Shown here: piece after piece, positions 27,768 to 36,233 of the stretch | Position numbering within the stretch: the stretch's first letter is position 1 | How the letters are laid out: the number at the start of each line of letters is the position of its first letter | Origin: Lyticum sinuosum | Lineage (GTDB): Bacteria > Pseudomonadota > Alphaproteobacteria > Rickettsiales > Midichloriaceae | Length of the DNA stretch: 64,000 nucleotides | Direction of reading: 5' to 3' | NCBI RefSeq assembly: GCF_034471385.1 | Contig: NZ_JARGYU010000001.1 | Coordinates: forward strand, 186,001 to 250,000 | Made by a program: the position numbers and the translations under genes | Notes under the pieces: generated by a model | What the model was told of the DNA's origin: nothing | The model's input: only the letters and a program-made list of their open reading frames with translations | The model's database searches: none

Positions 27768-28817
27768 ATGAATAATATTATGTGGCCATTTATTCTTAAA
27801 GTTAGCCAAAAAGCAGCTATATTTTCTGCTAAATTTATTGGAAAAGGTGATAATATCGAAGCAGATAGAGCTGCTGTTACTGCAATGCGAGATGAATTAA
27901 ATAAATTACCTTTTCATTTCAAAGTTGTAATTGGAGAAGGAGAAAGAGATAATGCTCCTATGCTTTTTATTGGAGAAACTCTAGGAAAAAAAAAGCCTAT
28001 AAAAAATACTAATATAATAGAAGAATTTGAAGGAGTAAATAATTGCCATTCAGAATGGCATATTGCTGTCGATCCATTAGAAGGAACTAATTTATGTTCT
28101 AAGAATTTACCTGGGGCTATAACAGCAATATCAATAACAGAAAAAGGTGGTATTTTCTCATCTCCTGATATTTATATGTTAAAATTAGCAGTTGGCCCAG
28201 AAGTAATAATAGATGACTTAAGTTTTGAATTAAGTATATATGATCTAATATCTATTATAGCACATAGTAAAAATATTAAACATTCAGAAGTTACTATTGC
28301 TGTTTTAGAAAGAGATCGTCACAATATTTTGATTGATCAAATATATAATTCAAATGCTCGTGTTAAATTATTACCAGATGGAGACTTAGCAGCTTGCATA
28401 GCAACTTGTCTACCATGGACAGGTATCGATGCATATGTTGGTATAGGAGGGGCTCCTGAAGGTGTAATATCAGCTTCTGCTATTAAAATACTAGGAGGGT
28501 TTATGATAGGAAGATTAATGTTAAATGATAAAATAAATAATAAAATAAATAATTGTAGTAATACAGATTTTAAAAATTTAAGAATAAATTCTATAGATTA
28601 TAGAGAATTTTCTTTTATTAGTGATGAAAAAAATATCAATGATCTTGTACCAGGTAAAAATATTACTGTTGTTATTAGTGGTGTAACAGATGGATATATT
28701 CTTGATGGTGTAAAGATATTAAAATTAGATAATATTAATTCGATATTTGAAGTTAATTCTGTAGTTTTTAGCACTGATCTTGATGGAATTATGAATGTAA
28801 GATCACAATTTAAATGA
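27768..28817 (+). CDS. glpX: Fructose-1,6-bisphosphatase class II
   Basis: A 349-residue GlpX, a lithium-sensitive-type phosphatase that makes fructose 6-phosphate in gluconeogenesis. Family blocks are KGDNIEADRAAVTAMRDELN near 26-45, VVIGEGERDNAPMLFIGE near 54-71 with metal-binding Glu/Asp, IAVDPLEGTNLCSKNLPGA near 100-118, and LLPDGDLAACIATCLPWTG near 203-221, then GGAPEGVISASAIKILGG. Its presence points to growth on amino acids or organic acids with upward flux to sugar phosphates for peptidoglycan and lipid A. The length is slightly above the usual 320-330 because of an Asn-rich loop near 258-272. Confidence 0.93.
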   Translation: MNNIMWPFILKVSQKAAIFSAKFIGKGDNIEADRAAVTAMRDELNKLPFHFKVVIGEGERDNAPMLFIGETLGKKKPIKNTNIIEEFEGVNNCHSEWHIAVDPLEGTNLCSKNLPGAITAISITEKGGIFSSPDIYMLKLAVGPEVIIDDLSFELSIYDLISIIAHSKNIKHSEVTIAVLERDRHNILIDQIYNSNARVKLLPDGDLAACIATCLPWTGIDAYVGIGGAPEGVISASAIKILGGFMIGRLMLNDKINNKINNCSNTDFKNLRINSIDYREFSFISDEKNINDLVPGKNITVVISGVTDGYILDGVKILKLDNINSIFEVNSVVFSTDLDGIMNVRSQFK

Positions 28818-28937
28818 TTTTACATCATTTTATAAATTTATATTTAAATATAAACTTTAATCAATTAAGTAATTAATAAATAAATATATTAACATATTAA
28901 TAATATACTAATATAATTTTCTAATAAATTTTAATAA

Positions 28938-29600
28938 ATGCTTCTTATTCTAGCTTCTTCTTCTATTAGCAGATTTAATTTAATAAATCGCACTGGATAT
29001 ACACCTGATTATACTATTTCTCCAAATATAGATGAGACACCATTTAAAAATGAACTTCCACATAAAGTTGCAATTAGATTAGCTCAAAAAAAAGCTGAAA
29101 CAGTTTATAATATAATTATGAATTGTAATAAAGAAAATAATAAAGAATCTAATAATGAAAATATTAAGGAAATTCTAGTAAATATTGAAAAATATAATAA
29201 AAAACTTGTTGTTTTAGCAGCAGATACAGTTTGCGCGGTTGGAAGATTAATTTTACCAAAAGCATTAAATGAAACAGATGCAAGATTTTGCTTAAATAAA
29301 ATTTCAGGAAGAAGGCATAAAATACATACTGGAGTATGTTTTATTGGAATTAATCCTTCCGGTAAATATCAAGTCATAAATAGAATATCAACCACAACTT
29401 TACTCATAAAACAAATATCTACAAAAGAAAAAGATGATTATATAAAATCAAAAGAATGGATGAATACAGCAGGGGGATATAAAATAGAGGGTATGATATC
29501 ATGCTTTGTAAAAATGATATCAGGAAGTGAAAATAGTAATATTAGCGGTCTTCCATTAAGCATAATATACCCTATATTAAATTATTTTAATTCTAATTAA
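28938..29600 (+). CDS. maf: Maf-family nucleoside triphosphate pyrophosphatase
   Basis: The 220-residue protein starts LLILASSSISRFNLI, the Maf SxSxxR substrate-binding loop. It continues with DETPFKNELPHKVAIRLAQKKAE near 33-55, the catalytic Asp in LAADTVCAVGRLILPKA near 94-110, and RFCLNKISGRRHKIHTGV near 116-133. The tail has SKEWMNTAGGYKIEGM (usual GKAGGYAIQG) and SGLPLSII. Maf enzymes hydrolyse non-canonical or modified NTPs and are linked to cell-division arrest. An Asn/Lys-rich insertion lies around residues 60-88. The subfamily (dTTP/UTP versus m7GTP) is not decided. It converges with queC, nine bases apart. Confidence 0.9.
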   Translation: MLLILASSSISRFNLINRTGYTPDYTISPNIDETPFKNELPHKVAIRLAQKKAETVYNIIMNCNKENNKESNNENIKEILVNIEKYNKKLVVLAADTVCAVGRLILPKALNETDARFCLNKISGRRHKIHTGVCFIGINPSGKYQVINRISTTTLLIKQISTKEKDDYIKSKEWMNTAGGYKIEGMISCFVKMISGSENSNISGLPLSIIYPILNYFNSN

Positions 29601-29609
29601 ATAAAACAA

Positions 29610-30503
29610 TTATTGATATAATATTGGATCTTCTATTCCATTTTTAGAAAATCCATTTAAACGTAATACGCATGCGTCACATTTTCCACATGATATACAA
29701 ATATCATCGTTATTAGATATGTTTTCTATATTATGTTTGTTTTTTTTGTTAAAAAATTTGTTTAAAAATGAATCATTCTTATTATAATAATGTGGATTAT
29801 AGCAACTAATTGTCATACTATAATCAACTCCTAATTCTAAACCCATTTCAATAATTTGAGCTTTTGTTAAATTAATAAGAGGAGTAAGAATTTTTATTTT
29901 TTTACTATTATTAAATTTGTTATTTAAATCCTTTGAATTAAAATTTTCAGTTTCAGATTCTTTATTGTATTTTTCATCAGAAGAATGATCAGATGAATCA
30001 TTTGTTCCAATATATGTTGCTAAATTTGCTAATTCTTGGAATTTTGATATGTAATCTGGTCTACAGTCTGGATATCCACTATAATCAACTGCATTTACAC
30101 CTATAAAGATATTATGTATATTTTTTACTTCTGCATATGCCAAAGCATATGAAAGAAAAATAGTATTACGTGCAGGAACATATGTTACAGGAATAAAATC
30201 AGCGTAATTATTTTCATTATCTGAAAAACGAGAATCTGGAATTTGTATATTAGAATCAACAAGAGCAGATCCACCAAATGACCCTAAATCTATATTAATT
30301 AATTTATGTTCAATAATATTTTCTTTTAAAGATTTTGCTATTTTTTGTGCATACATAATCTCTATATGATGTCTTTGTCCATATATAAAGCTGATTGCAT
30401 ATATTTTTTTATATCCATTATTTATAGCAAAATATAACACAGTAGATGAATCAAGACCACCACTGAGTAAAATAATTGCACTGTCTTCTTTTTTATAAGT
30501 CAA
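29610..30503 (-). CDS. queC: 7-cyano-7-deazaguanine synthase (queuosine precursor)
   Basis: A 297-residue QueC. The PP-loop is AIILLSGGLDSSTVLYFA near 9-26, followed by ISFIYGQRHHIE near 37-48 and FIPVTYVPARNTIFLSYALAYAE near 100-122. The C-terminal zinc site is CISCGKCDACVLRL near 268-281. The enzyme converts 7-carboxy-7-deazaguanine to preQ0 with ATP and ammonia, for queuosine in tRNA wobble positions. About 65 extra residues, rich in Ser/Asn/Lys, sit near 172-200 and 245-265. No queD, queE or queF lies nearby, and no preQ1 riboswitch was recognised upstream. It is followed convergently by maf. Confidence 0.92.
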   Translation of the reverse strand: MTYKKEDSAIILLSGGLDSSTVLYFAINNGYKKIYAISFIYGQRHHIEIMYAQKIAKSLKENIIEHKLINIDLGSFGGSALVDSNIQIPDSRFSDNENNYADFIPVTYVPARNTIFLSYALAYAEVKNIHNIFIGVNAVDYSGYPDCRPDYISKFQELANLATYIGTNDSSDHSSDEKYNKESETENFNSKDLNNKFNNSKKIKILTPLINLTKAQIIEMGLELGVDYSMTISCYNPHYYNKNDSFLNKFFNKKNKHNIENISNNDDICISCGKCDACVLRLNGFSKNGIEDPILYQ

Positions 30504-30613
30504 TTTATTTTTATAAAAATTATAATTAGTAAATAAAAATAGATAAAATTATTTTAAAAATAATGTTTAATCAATAATTATCTAGTATATAGTAGATTCC
30601 TATATAATATAAT

Positions 30614-31381
30614 TTAATAATAAACACCATATAAATATAATCCCCATGGGGGTGCGTGATATGTATTTATAGGTGTTAATTTTGTTAATGAATCTGAAAT
30701 ATCTTCACAAGTTATTCTTCCTCTTCCTACTTGACATAGTGTACCAACTATAATTCTAACTTGTCTATGAAGAAAAGATTTAGCTATTATATCAAATTCA
30801 ATTAATCTTAAGTTTTGTTCTTCTATTTTTGTTTCAATAATATTGAGTTGACTTATAGTTCTACAAGAATTTTTTGCTTGACATGATTTTAAACGGAAAT
30901 TTTTAAAGTCATGATATCCTAGCATAATATTTGCTGCTTCTTTCATCTTATTTATATTAAGATCATATCCTAAATCCCAAATCCTATTTTTTTGAATTAC
31001 AGAAGATGTTTTACGAACAGCAATTTTATATAAATATCTACGTTTTTTGGCTGAAAAACGTGCATCGAAATTTTCATCTACTTTTTCAACTTTTACTATA
31101 ACTACAGGATAATCCCTTATGAAAAAATTAAGACTTTTTATAAATTTATTAATTATAATTTCTTCATTTAGATCAAAATGAGCAACTTGTCCTAAAGCAT
31201 GAACACCACTATCTGTACGCCCTGCTCCATATATTTGTATATTTAAATATCCTAATTTTTCTAGACCATTTTTTATAACATCTTGAACCCCAGGTTTAAC
31301 ACTGTTTTGACTTTGCCAACCAGAAAAACCAGATCCATCATATTCAATGATTATTTTATAGCGATTTTTTTGAGATTTCAT
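30614..31381 (-). CDS. truA: tRNA pseudouridine synthase A
   Basis: The 255-residue TruA opens with YKIIIEYDGSGFSGWQSQ near 8-25. The catalytic Asp lies in IYGAGRTDSGVHALGQVAHF near 55-74 (GRTDxGVHA). The core also shows FDARFSAKKRRYLYKI near 104-119 and the C-terminal FLHRQVRIIVGTLCQVGRG near 206-224, ending APPWGLYLYGVYY. It modifies U38-U40 in tRNA anticodon arms. Length is normal. It lies 110 bases upstream of queC on the same strand, so two tRNA-modification genes neighbour each other, and 129 bases downstream of sspB. Confidence 0.95.
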   Translation of the reverse strand: MKSQKNRYKIIIEYDGSGFSGWQSQNSVKPGVQDVIKNGLEKLGYLNIQIYGAGRTDSGVHALGQVAHFDLNEEIIINKFIKSLNFFIRDYPVVIVKVEKVDENFDARFSAKKRRYLYKIAVRKTSSVIQKNRIWDLGYDLNINKMKEAANIMLGYHDFKNFRLKSCQAKNSCRTISQLNIIETKIEEQNLRLIEFDIIAKSFLHRQVRIIVGTLCQVGRGRITCEDISDSLTKLTPINTYHAPPWGLYLYGVYY

Positions 31382-31510
31382 ATAAATAATATGATTTAAA
31401 TCTAGTTTTTTATAAAATTTTTTATAAAATTATAAAATTCTAAAAAAATTAAATATTATTATATTTAGTTAATATTATCACAATTTAATATTATTAAATA
31501 AAATATTGAG

Positions 31511-32203
31511 CTAAATTTTATCATCATCTGTATCTATAAATGGTTTTGATCGATATTTTACGTATTTAGAAATAGGTATTATTTTTTCATTATTATTTTT
31601 ATTATCTATTCTAGTTTTTTTATTATCAATATCATTTTTTATATCATCTTTTAATATAGACCATATTTCACAATAAAAATTAGATTTTGCATTATTTTCA
31701 TCATTTTTTATATTGAAATTATATGATTTTTTATTATTAGATGATTTATTTTTTTTATTATGATATAATATATCTTCGTAAGAATCATAATTTCCATCAT
31801 ATATTGTATTTTCTTTTTTATTTTGATTGCATATTATCCCTAATGCATGCTCATTACATTGTATTTCAATATTAGCTACTGGATCAATAAAAGAAGTTAT
31901 AGCATCAAATGGAATAATAACTTCTTCTAATTCCCCGTAAAAGCTCAGTTTAACTTGAAAGTAATGTTCAAACACTTTAAGATCATAGAATTGATGTTGA
32001 AGAAATATATTTATTTCACCTGGATGCTTTTCACGAACATAGTTTGGGATAGTTACACCATGATGATTTGAATAAAATGATATACAAAAATAATTATCAA
32101 CATCTTTTTTATTATTTTCTACTTTTTTAAGTGCAAATTTTATAATTGAATATAGTGCATTGAGCACAAAAGATTTATAATCTAAAGTAGTACTAAAGTT
32201 CAT
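31511..32203 (-). CDS. sspB: SspB-family ClpXP adaptor
   Basis: The 230-residue protein fits the alphaproteobacterial SspB fold over its first 125 residues: LDYKSFVLNALYSIIKFALKKVE at the start, CISFYSNHHGVTIPNYVREKHPGEI near 43-67, FLQHQFYDLKVFEHYFQVKLSF near 70-91, and VIIPFDAITSFIDPVAN near 97-113. SspB tethers ssrA-tagged peptides to ClpX through a C-terminal tail motif. Here the tail (about 130-230) is Asn/Lys/Asp-rich and ends KYVKYRSKPFIDTDDDKI, which could hold a ClpX-binding end. It is upstream of truA on the same strand. The tail is longer than usual. Confidence 0.85.
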   Translation of the reverse strand: MNFSTTLDYKSFVLNALYSIIKFALKKVENNKKDVDNYFCISFYSNHHGVTIPNYVREKHPGEINIFLQHQFYDLKVFEHYFQVKLSFYGELEEVIIPFDAITSFIDPVANIEIQCNEHALGIICNQNKKENTIYDGNYDSYEDILYHNKKNKSSNNKKSYNFNIKNDENNAKSNFYCEIWSILKDDIKNDIDNKKTRIDNKNNNEKIIPISKYVKYRSKPFIDTDDDKI

Positions 32204-32423
32204 ATGAATTGTAAAAAACTATTTAAGGCTGTTATTTATTAATAATAAATTCATATCATTATCAATACAACTCATTTTTTATATATTAATTTTATCTTTT
32301 TTATTTGAAAAATAAATAATTTAACCAAAATTACACTATGAAATAATTAATACTATTTAATTTTACAATTAATTTTTTGATAAAAAATATTTATTATATT
32401 AGTTTTTTATGTACTAGAGTATA

Positions 32424-33992
32424 TTAATTGATATTATAAAATTTAGCCCCAATATAATTAACTGGTAACTTATAAATAATATCTCCTGTAGGAGTAATAA
32501 TCCCACTTACACCCATGTTTGCTACTCTTACTAGATATCGTCTTAGTTGTACAGCTTTTATTTGTGACATAGCTAGATGCTGGTATAAACCAATACTATC
32601 TCTAAACCATGAATCATTTGCAATATGTATAATAAAATTATTCGAATTATTATTTATGATTTTTTTAGATAAGTTTTTTTCATCAAAAGCAATATCGTAA
32701 CATATATAAGGAATAATAGTGGTATTAAACATTGGAATAAAAACTTCTTGTGGTAATTTACCTTTTTCAAAATCAGATTCAGATACTGATAATGGTGTTA
32801 ATTTAGATAAAAATCCTTTCCATGGCATATATTCACCAAATGGTGCAAGATTAATTTTATCATATTCTCCAATAATTGATCCTGACTTATTTAAAATAAT
32901 TAAAGAATTATAAAAATAAATATTTTTTTTATTTTTTTTTATTCTATCAACTCCACTAATTAATATGTCATCAAAGTTTTTATTACTCCAATTTAATGGT
33001 ATAAATTTATTATTATAATTTATTGGAAATTGCATGGCAGATTCCGGCCATATGATTATAATACTTTTTTTATATTGTTTATGTGCAATAGCTTGTGCAT
33101 TTTGTGTTAAAAAAATAATTTTTTCCAATGCTTTAATTTTTTCATTATTATTTTGCGGGGGTTCTTTTATTCCTGCTTGAACAATTAATATAGGTGGTAA
33201 TGAAATTTTTAATGAAGATATATAATGATAACGCCAGTAAGACCATGAAAATAAAAGAGAAGAAATTAATCCTATAGCAAAACTCCATCTGCAACAATTT
33301 ACATATGGTGTTATTGCTAATATAACAATATAAAATCCTAAACCCTCTATTTCTAAAATTTCTATTAATTGTAATAAAATAGGATGATAAACGCTAATAT
33401 GACTCAATAATAGCCATGGAAATGGTTCAATATAATTAATTCTTAATTTCTCTCCTAAAACCCAAAAAAAAGCTAATAATATCGATAAAATATACTTTTG
33501 TTGTTTTGTAAAATGTGTAACAGAGAAATTATTATCATAATAGCATTTTTTGTAAGAATATTCGTAATGGAAGCTATTTTGTTTGTGATTCTGTATGTTA
33601 TTAACACATTTTCCAATTGATTTTGTTATACCAAAAGCAAGCAATAATCCAATTGATTGTGGCCAAACTAAAATAAGCGGTAAACCCAATTGAGTTATAT
33701 ATTTTGCCCATCCAAATTCTTCTTTTGTAGAAGAACTAGAATCAAATGAACATGATATCCATCTTAGTCCAGTGTAGAAGTGAGAATATAGGAAAATTAT
33801 TATTAGTATAAATATATATAAATAATTTTTATATATATTATTTTCAACTATATAAACTAAAAAGTAAAATGAAAAAAAAATTGTTAAAAAAATATTAAAT
33901 GGAGAAAATGCAGTAGTTAAAATACCACCAAAAAACACTATAAGGATTATATCTTTTAATATATTTTTAATATTTCTATTGATCACTTCCAT
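32424..33992 (-). CDS. lnt: Apolipoprotein N-acyltransferase
   Basis: A 522-residue inner-membrane enzyme with about eight transmembrane helices in the first ~270 residues, then a nitrilase-like periplasmic domain. The catalytic triad is visible: Glu in IIIWPESAMQFP near 317-328, Lys in GEYDKINLAPFGEYMP near 375-390, and Cys in IPYICYDIAFDE near 423-434. Lnt adds the third acyl chain to the N-terminal Cys of lipoproteins. Its presence agrees with the lipobox protein at 9620-9943. It is divergent from recJ with a 94-base spacer that carries the recJ promoter. The 220 bases downstream, before sspB, hold no gene. Confidence 0.92.
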   Translation of the reverse strand: MEVINRNIKNILKDIILIVFFGGILTTAFSPFNIFLTIFFSFYFLVYIVENNIYKNYLYIFILIIIFLYSHFYTGLRWISCSFDSSSSTKEEFGWAKYITQLGLPLILVWPQSIGLLLAFGITKSIGKCVNNIQNHKQNSFHYEYSYKKCYYDNNFSVTHFTKQQKYILSILLAFFWVLGEKLRINYIEPFPWLLLSHISVYHPILLQLIEILEIEGLGFYIVILAITPYVNCCRWSFAIGLISSLLFSWSYWRYHYISSLKISLPPILIVQAGIKEPPQNNNEKIKALEKIIFLTQNAQAIAHKQYKKSIIIIWPESAMQFPINYNNKFIPLNWSNKNFDDILISGVDRIKKNKKNIYFYNSLIILNKSGSIIGEYDKINLAPFGEYMPWKGFLSKLTPLSVSESDFEKGKLPQEVFIPMFNTTIIPYICYDIAFDEKNLSKKIINNNSNNFIIHIANDSWFRDSIGLYQHLAMSQIKAVQLRRYLVRVANMGVSGIITPTGDIIYKLPVNYIGAKFYNIN

Positions 33993-34018
33993 ATATTACA
34001 CATTTTATTCTATGTTTA

Positions 34019-34047
34019 TTGACACAAAGCAATATTAAATATATAAA
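34019..34047 (+). promoter_or_regulatory. Consensus sigma70-type promoter for recJ
   Basis: TTGACA at 34019-34024 and TATAAA at 34042-34047 are separated by exactly 17 bases, a near-perfect housekeeping promoter. The start of transcription would be near 34054, about 33 bases before the recJ ATG at 34087. It sits in the short divergent lnt-recJ spacer. Because -35 boxes matching six of six are rare in this AT-rich window, the match is unlikely to be chance alone. Confidence 0.65.
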
Positions 34048-34086
34048 AAGTTTAATAAAATAAAAATAAAAATATACATTATTAAA

Positions 34087-36024
34087 ATGAAGTACATTTC
34101 TTCTCACGTAGAAACAAATATCTCCAATAATATTAACATAATTTCAGAAAAAAAAATATTAGATGGTAATTTACAAAATTCTAATCAAAATATAGAATCA
34201 AATAATTCTATAAATCTTGGATATTCATTTAGAGGATATAAATGGAATTTATTGGAAGGAGATATTAATACAATACATAATCTTACAGAAAATTTAGAAA
34301 TAAGCGAAATATTAGCTAGAATTTTAGTTAATCGTGGTATCAACACTGTGTGTGATGCATATTGTTATCTTAATCCTAAATTAAGAGATATATTTCCTGA
34401 TCCATTTACATTAAAAGATATGGATAAAGGAGTTGATAGACTAATAAAAGCAATAAAAAATAACGAAAAAGTAATTGTTTTTTCTGACTATGATGTTGAT
34501 GGGGCAACATCAGGCGCATTAATTTATAGATTCTTTAAACAGATTAACTTCGAAGTGGATGTTTATGTTCCTAATCGAAATGCTGAAGGATATAGTTTGA
34601 GTACAAAAGTCATTCAAAAATTTAAAGATGATGGATATAATGTTATTATTACAGTAGATTGTGGTAGTTCAGCAATCACACCAGTAAAATTAGCACGAGA
34701 TCTAGGAATTGATGTGATAATTTTAGATCATCATATTGTAAGTAATGAGATGCCTCCAGCACTTGCACTTATAAATCCTCGTAGACCTGATGATACATCA
34801 GAATATAAAATGATAGCTGCTGTGACTGTTGCGTTGATATTCGTAATAGGATTAAGACAAGAACTTAGAAGATCTAAATGGTTTGATAATAATAAAATTG
34901 AAGAACCAGATATTATGCCGTTACTTTGTTTAGTCGCATTAGGAACAGTATGTGATGTTATGCCATTAAACAAATTAAACCGCATTTTAGTTAAATCTGG
35001 ATTACATTTTATTAGAAATAGAAGTAATGTAGGTATATCTACTCTTATGGATATGATGATGAATAATGGGGTTGAAAAAAAGATATCAACACATCATCTG
35101 GGATTTACAATAGGGCCTAGAATTAATGCTGGAGGTAGAATTGATGAAAGTAGGCTTGGATTCGAGTTATTATCAACTGATGATGAAGTTAAAGCTAAAG
35201 AAATAGTTGAACATATGGAAAGACTAAATAACGAAAGAAGAATCAAAGAACGTATAACAGAAGAAGAAGTTATAAATCAGATTGAAAAACTCTCCCTTTA
35301 TAAAAACTCAATTATAATTGTAGTAGGAGAAGACTGGCCAATGGGAGTTTTAGGAATATTAGCAAGTAGAATTAAAGAAAGATATCATAAACCATGTGTT
35401 ATATCATCTATATATGATGAAAAAGTTATTAAGGGATCATGTAGATCAATAATAGGTATTGATATTGGTACATTGTTTAATAAGGCTAAAGAAGATGGAT
35501 TACTTATTGATGGTGGTGGACATCCAATGGCTGGTGGATTTAGTATAGATTCAAAAAAAATTGAAGAATGGAAAGAATATCTTTACAGAGAAACAGAAAA
35601 AATGGAAAGAGATAATAAAAATTTAATAGAAGAATCAAAAAAATTAGATATAGATGTAATATTAAAAGCATCCTCTTTAAATAACGCAAGTATTATAAAT
35701 ATAATAGAACAAGCAATGCCTTTTGGACACGGGAATCCACAACCTAGATTTATGCTTCATAAAGTAAAAATAATAAAAACTATAGTTAGTAAAAGTGGTA
35801 ATGTTGGATCATTTATTATAGATAGCGATCATAAGAGTAATCGTGAATACAGCGTAGTGCGATGTGTTGTATTTAGAGGTAGTGAAAATGAGTTTGGAAG
35901 ATTTCTTATTCAAAATGAAGGAGCAATAGTTAATATGGTAGGAACTGTTCAAGAAAGTCCTAAACTTCCTGATAAGATTGATTTTATCTTAGAAGATATT
36001 GGTATTATGGATAATTGTCATTAA
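34087..36024 (+). CDS. recJ: Single-strand-specific exonuclease RecJ
   Basis: A 645-residue DHH-family 5'-3' exonuclease. After a non-conserved Asn-rich N-terminus (1-45), the metal-binding motifs appear: VFSDYDVDGATSGAL near 135-149, ITVDCGSSA near 191-199, and VIILDHHIV near 212-220. The DHHA1 domain has GLLIDGGGHPMAGGFSID near 473-490, and the OB-fold FGHGNPQPRFML lies near 546-557. RecJ acts in RecF-pathway recombination, mismatch and base-excision repair. Together with the probable recO, ruvB, recD2 and addA, the window shows a broad repair set. A plus-strand consensus promoter lies just upstream. Confidence 0.95.
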   Translation: MKYISSHVETNISNNINIISEKKILDGNLQNSNQNIESNNSINLGYSFRGYKWNLLEGDINTIHNLTENLEISEILARILVNRGINTVCDAYCYLNPKLRDIFPDPFTLKDMDKGVDRLIKAIKNNEKVIVFSDYDVDGATSGALIYRFFKQINFEVDVYVPNRNAEGYSLSTKVIQKFKDDGYNVIITVDCGSSAITPVKLARDLGIDVIILDHHIVSNEMPPALALINPRRPDDTSEYKMIAAVTVALIFVIGLRQELRRSKWFDNNKIEEPDIMPLLCLVALGTVCDVMPLNKLNRILVKSGLHFIRNRSNVGISTLMDMMMNNGVEKKISTHHLGFTIGPRINAGGRIDESRLGFELLSTDDEVKAKEIVEHMERLNNERRIKERITEEEVINQIEKLSLYKNSIIIVVGEDWPMGVLGILASRIKERYHKPCVISSIYDEKVIKGSCRSIIGIDIGTLFNKAKEDGLLIDGGGHPMAGGFSIDSKKIEEWKEYLYRETEKMERDNKNLIEESKKLDIDVILKASSLNNASIINIIEQAMPFGHGNPQPRFMLHKVKIIKTIVSKSGNVGSFIIDSDHKSNREYSVVRCVVFRGSENEFGRFLIQNEGAIVNMVGTVQESPKLPDKIDFILEDIGIMDNCH

Positions 36025-36233
36025 AAAATATATAATTCTTATAACTCTTCTTGCTATGTTGATTTATTTTATTATAATATAAAATAATAGTAAAAAAATA
36101 TATATTAATACATATTAATTCGGCAATTATTATTATTGCTAAAGTTGTATTTAATTATATTTATAAGGTTATATTAAAATAATATAAAGATAATTTTAAT
36201 TTTTATATTATTAATAATTTTATATAATTAGTA

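Noticed and set aside
30504..30613. preQ1 riboswitch upstream of queC
   Set aside because: The leader is almost entirely A/T without the short GC stem and A-rich tail of the known aptamer.
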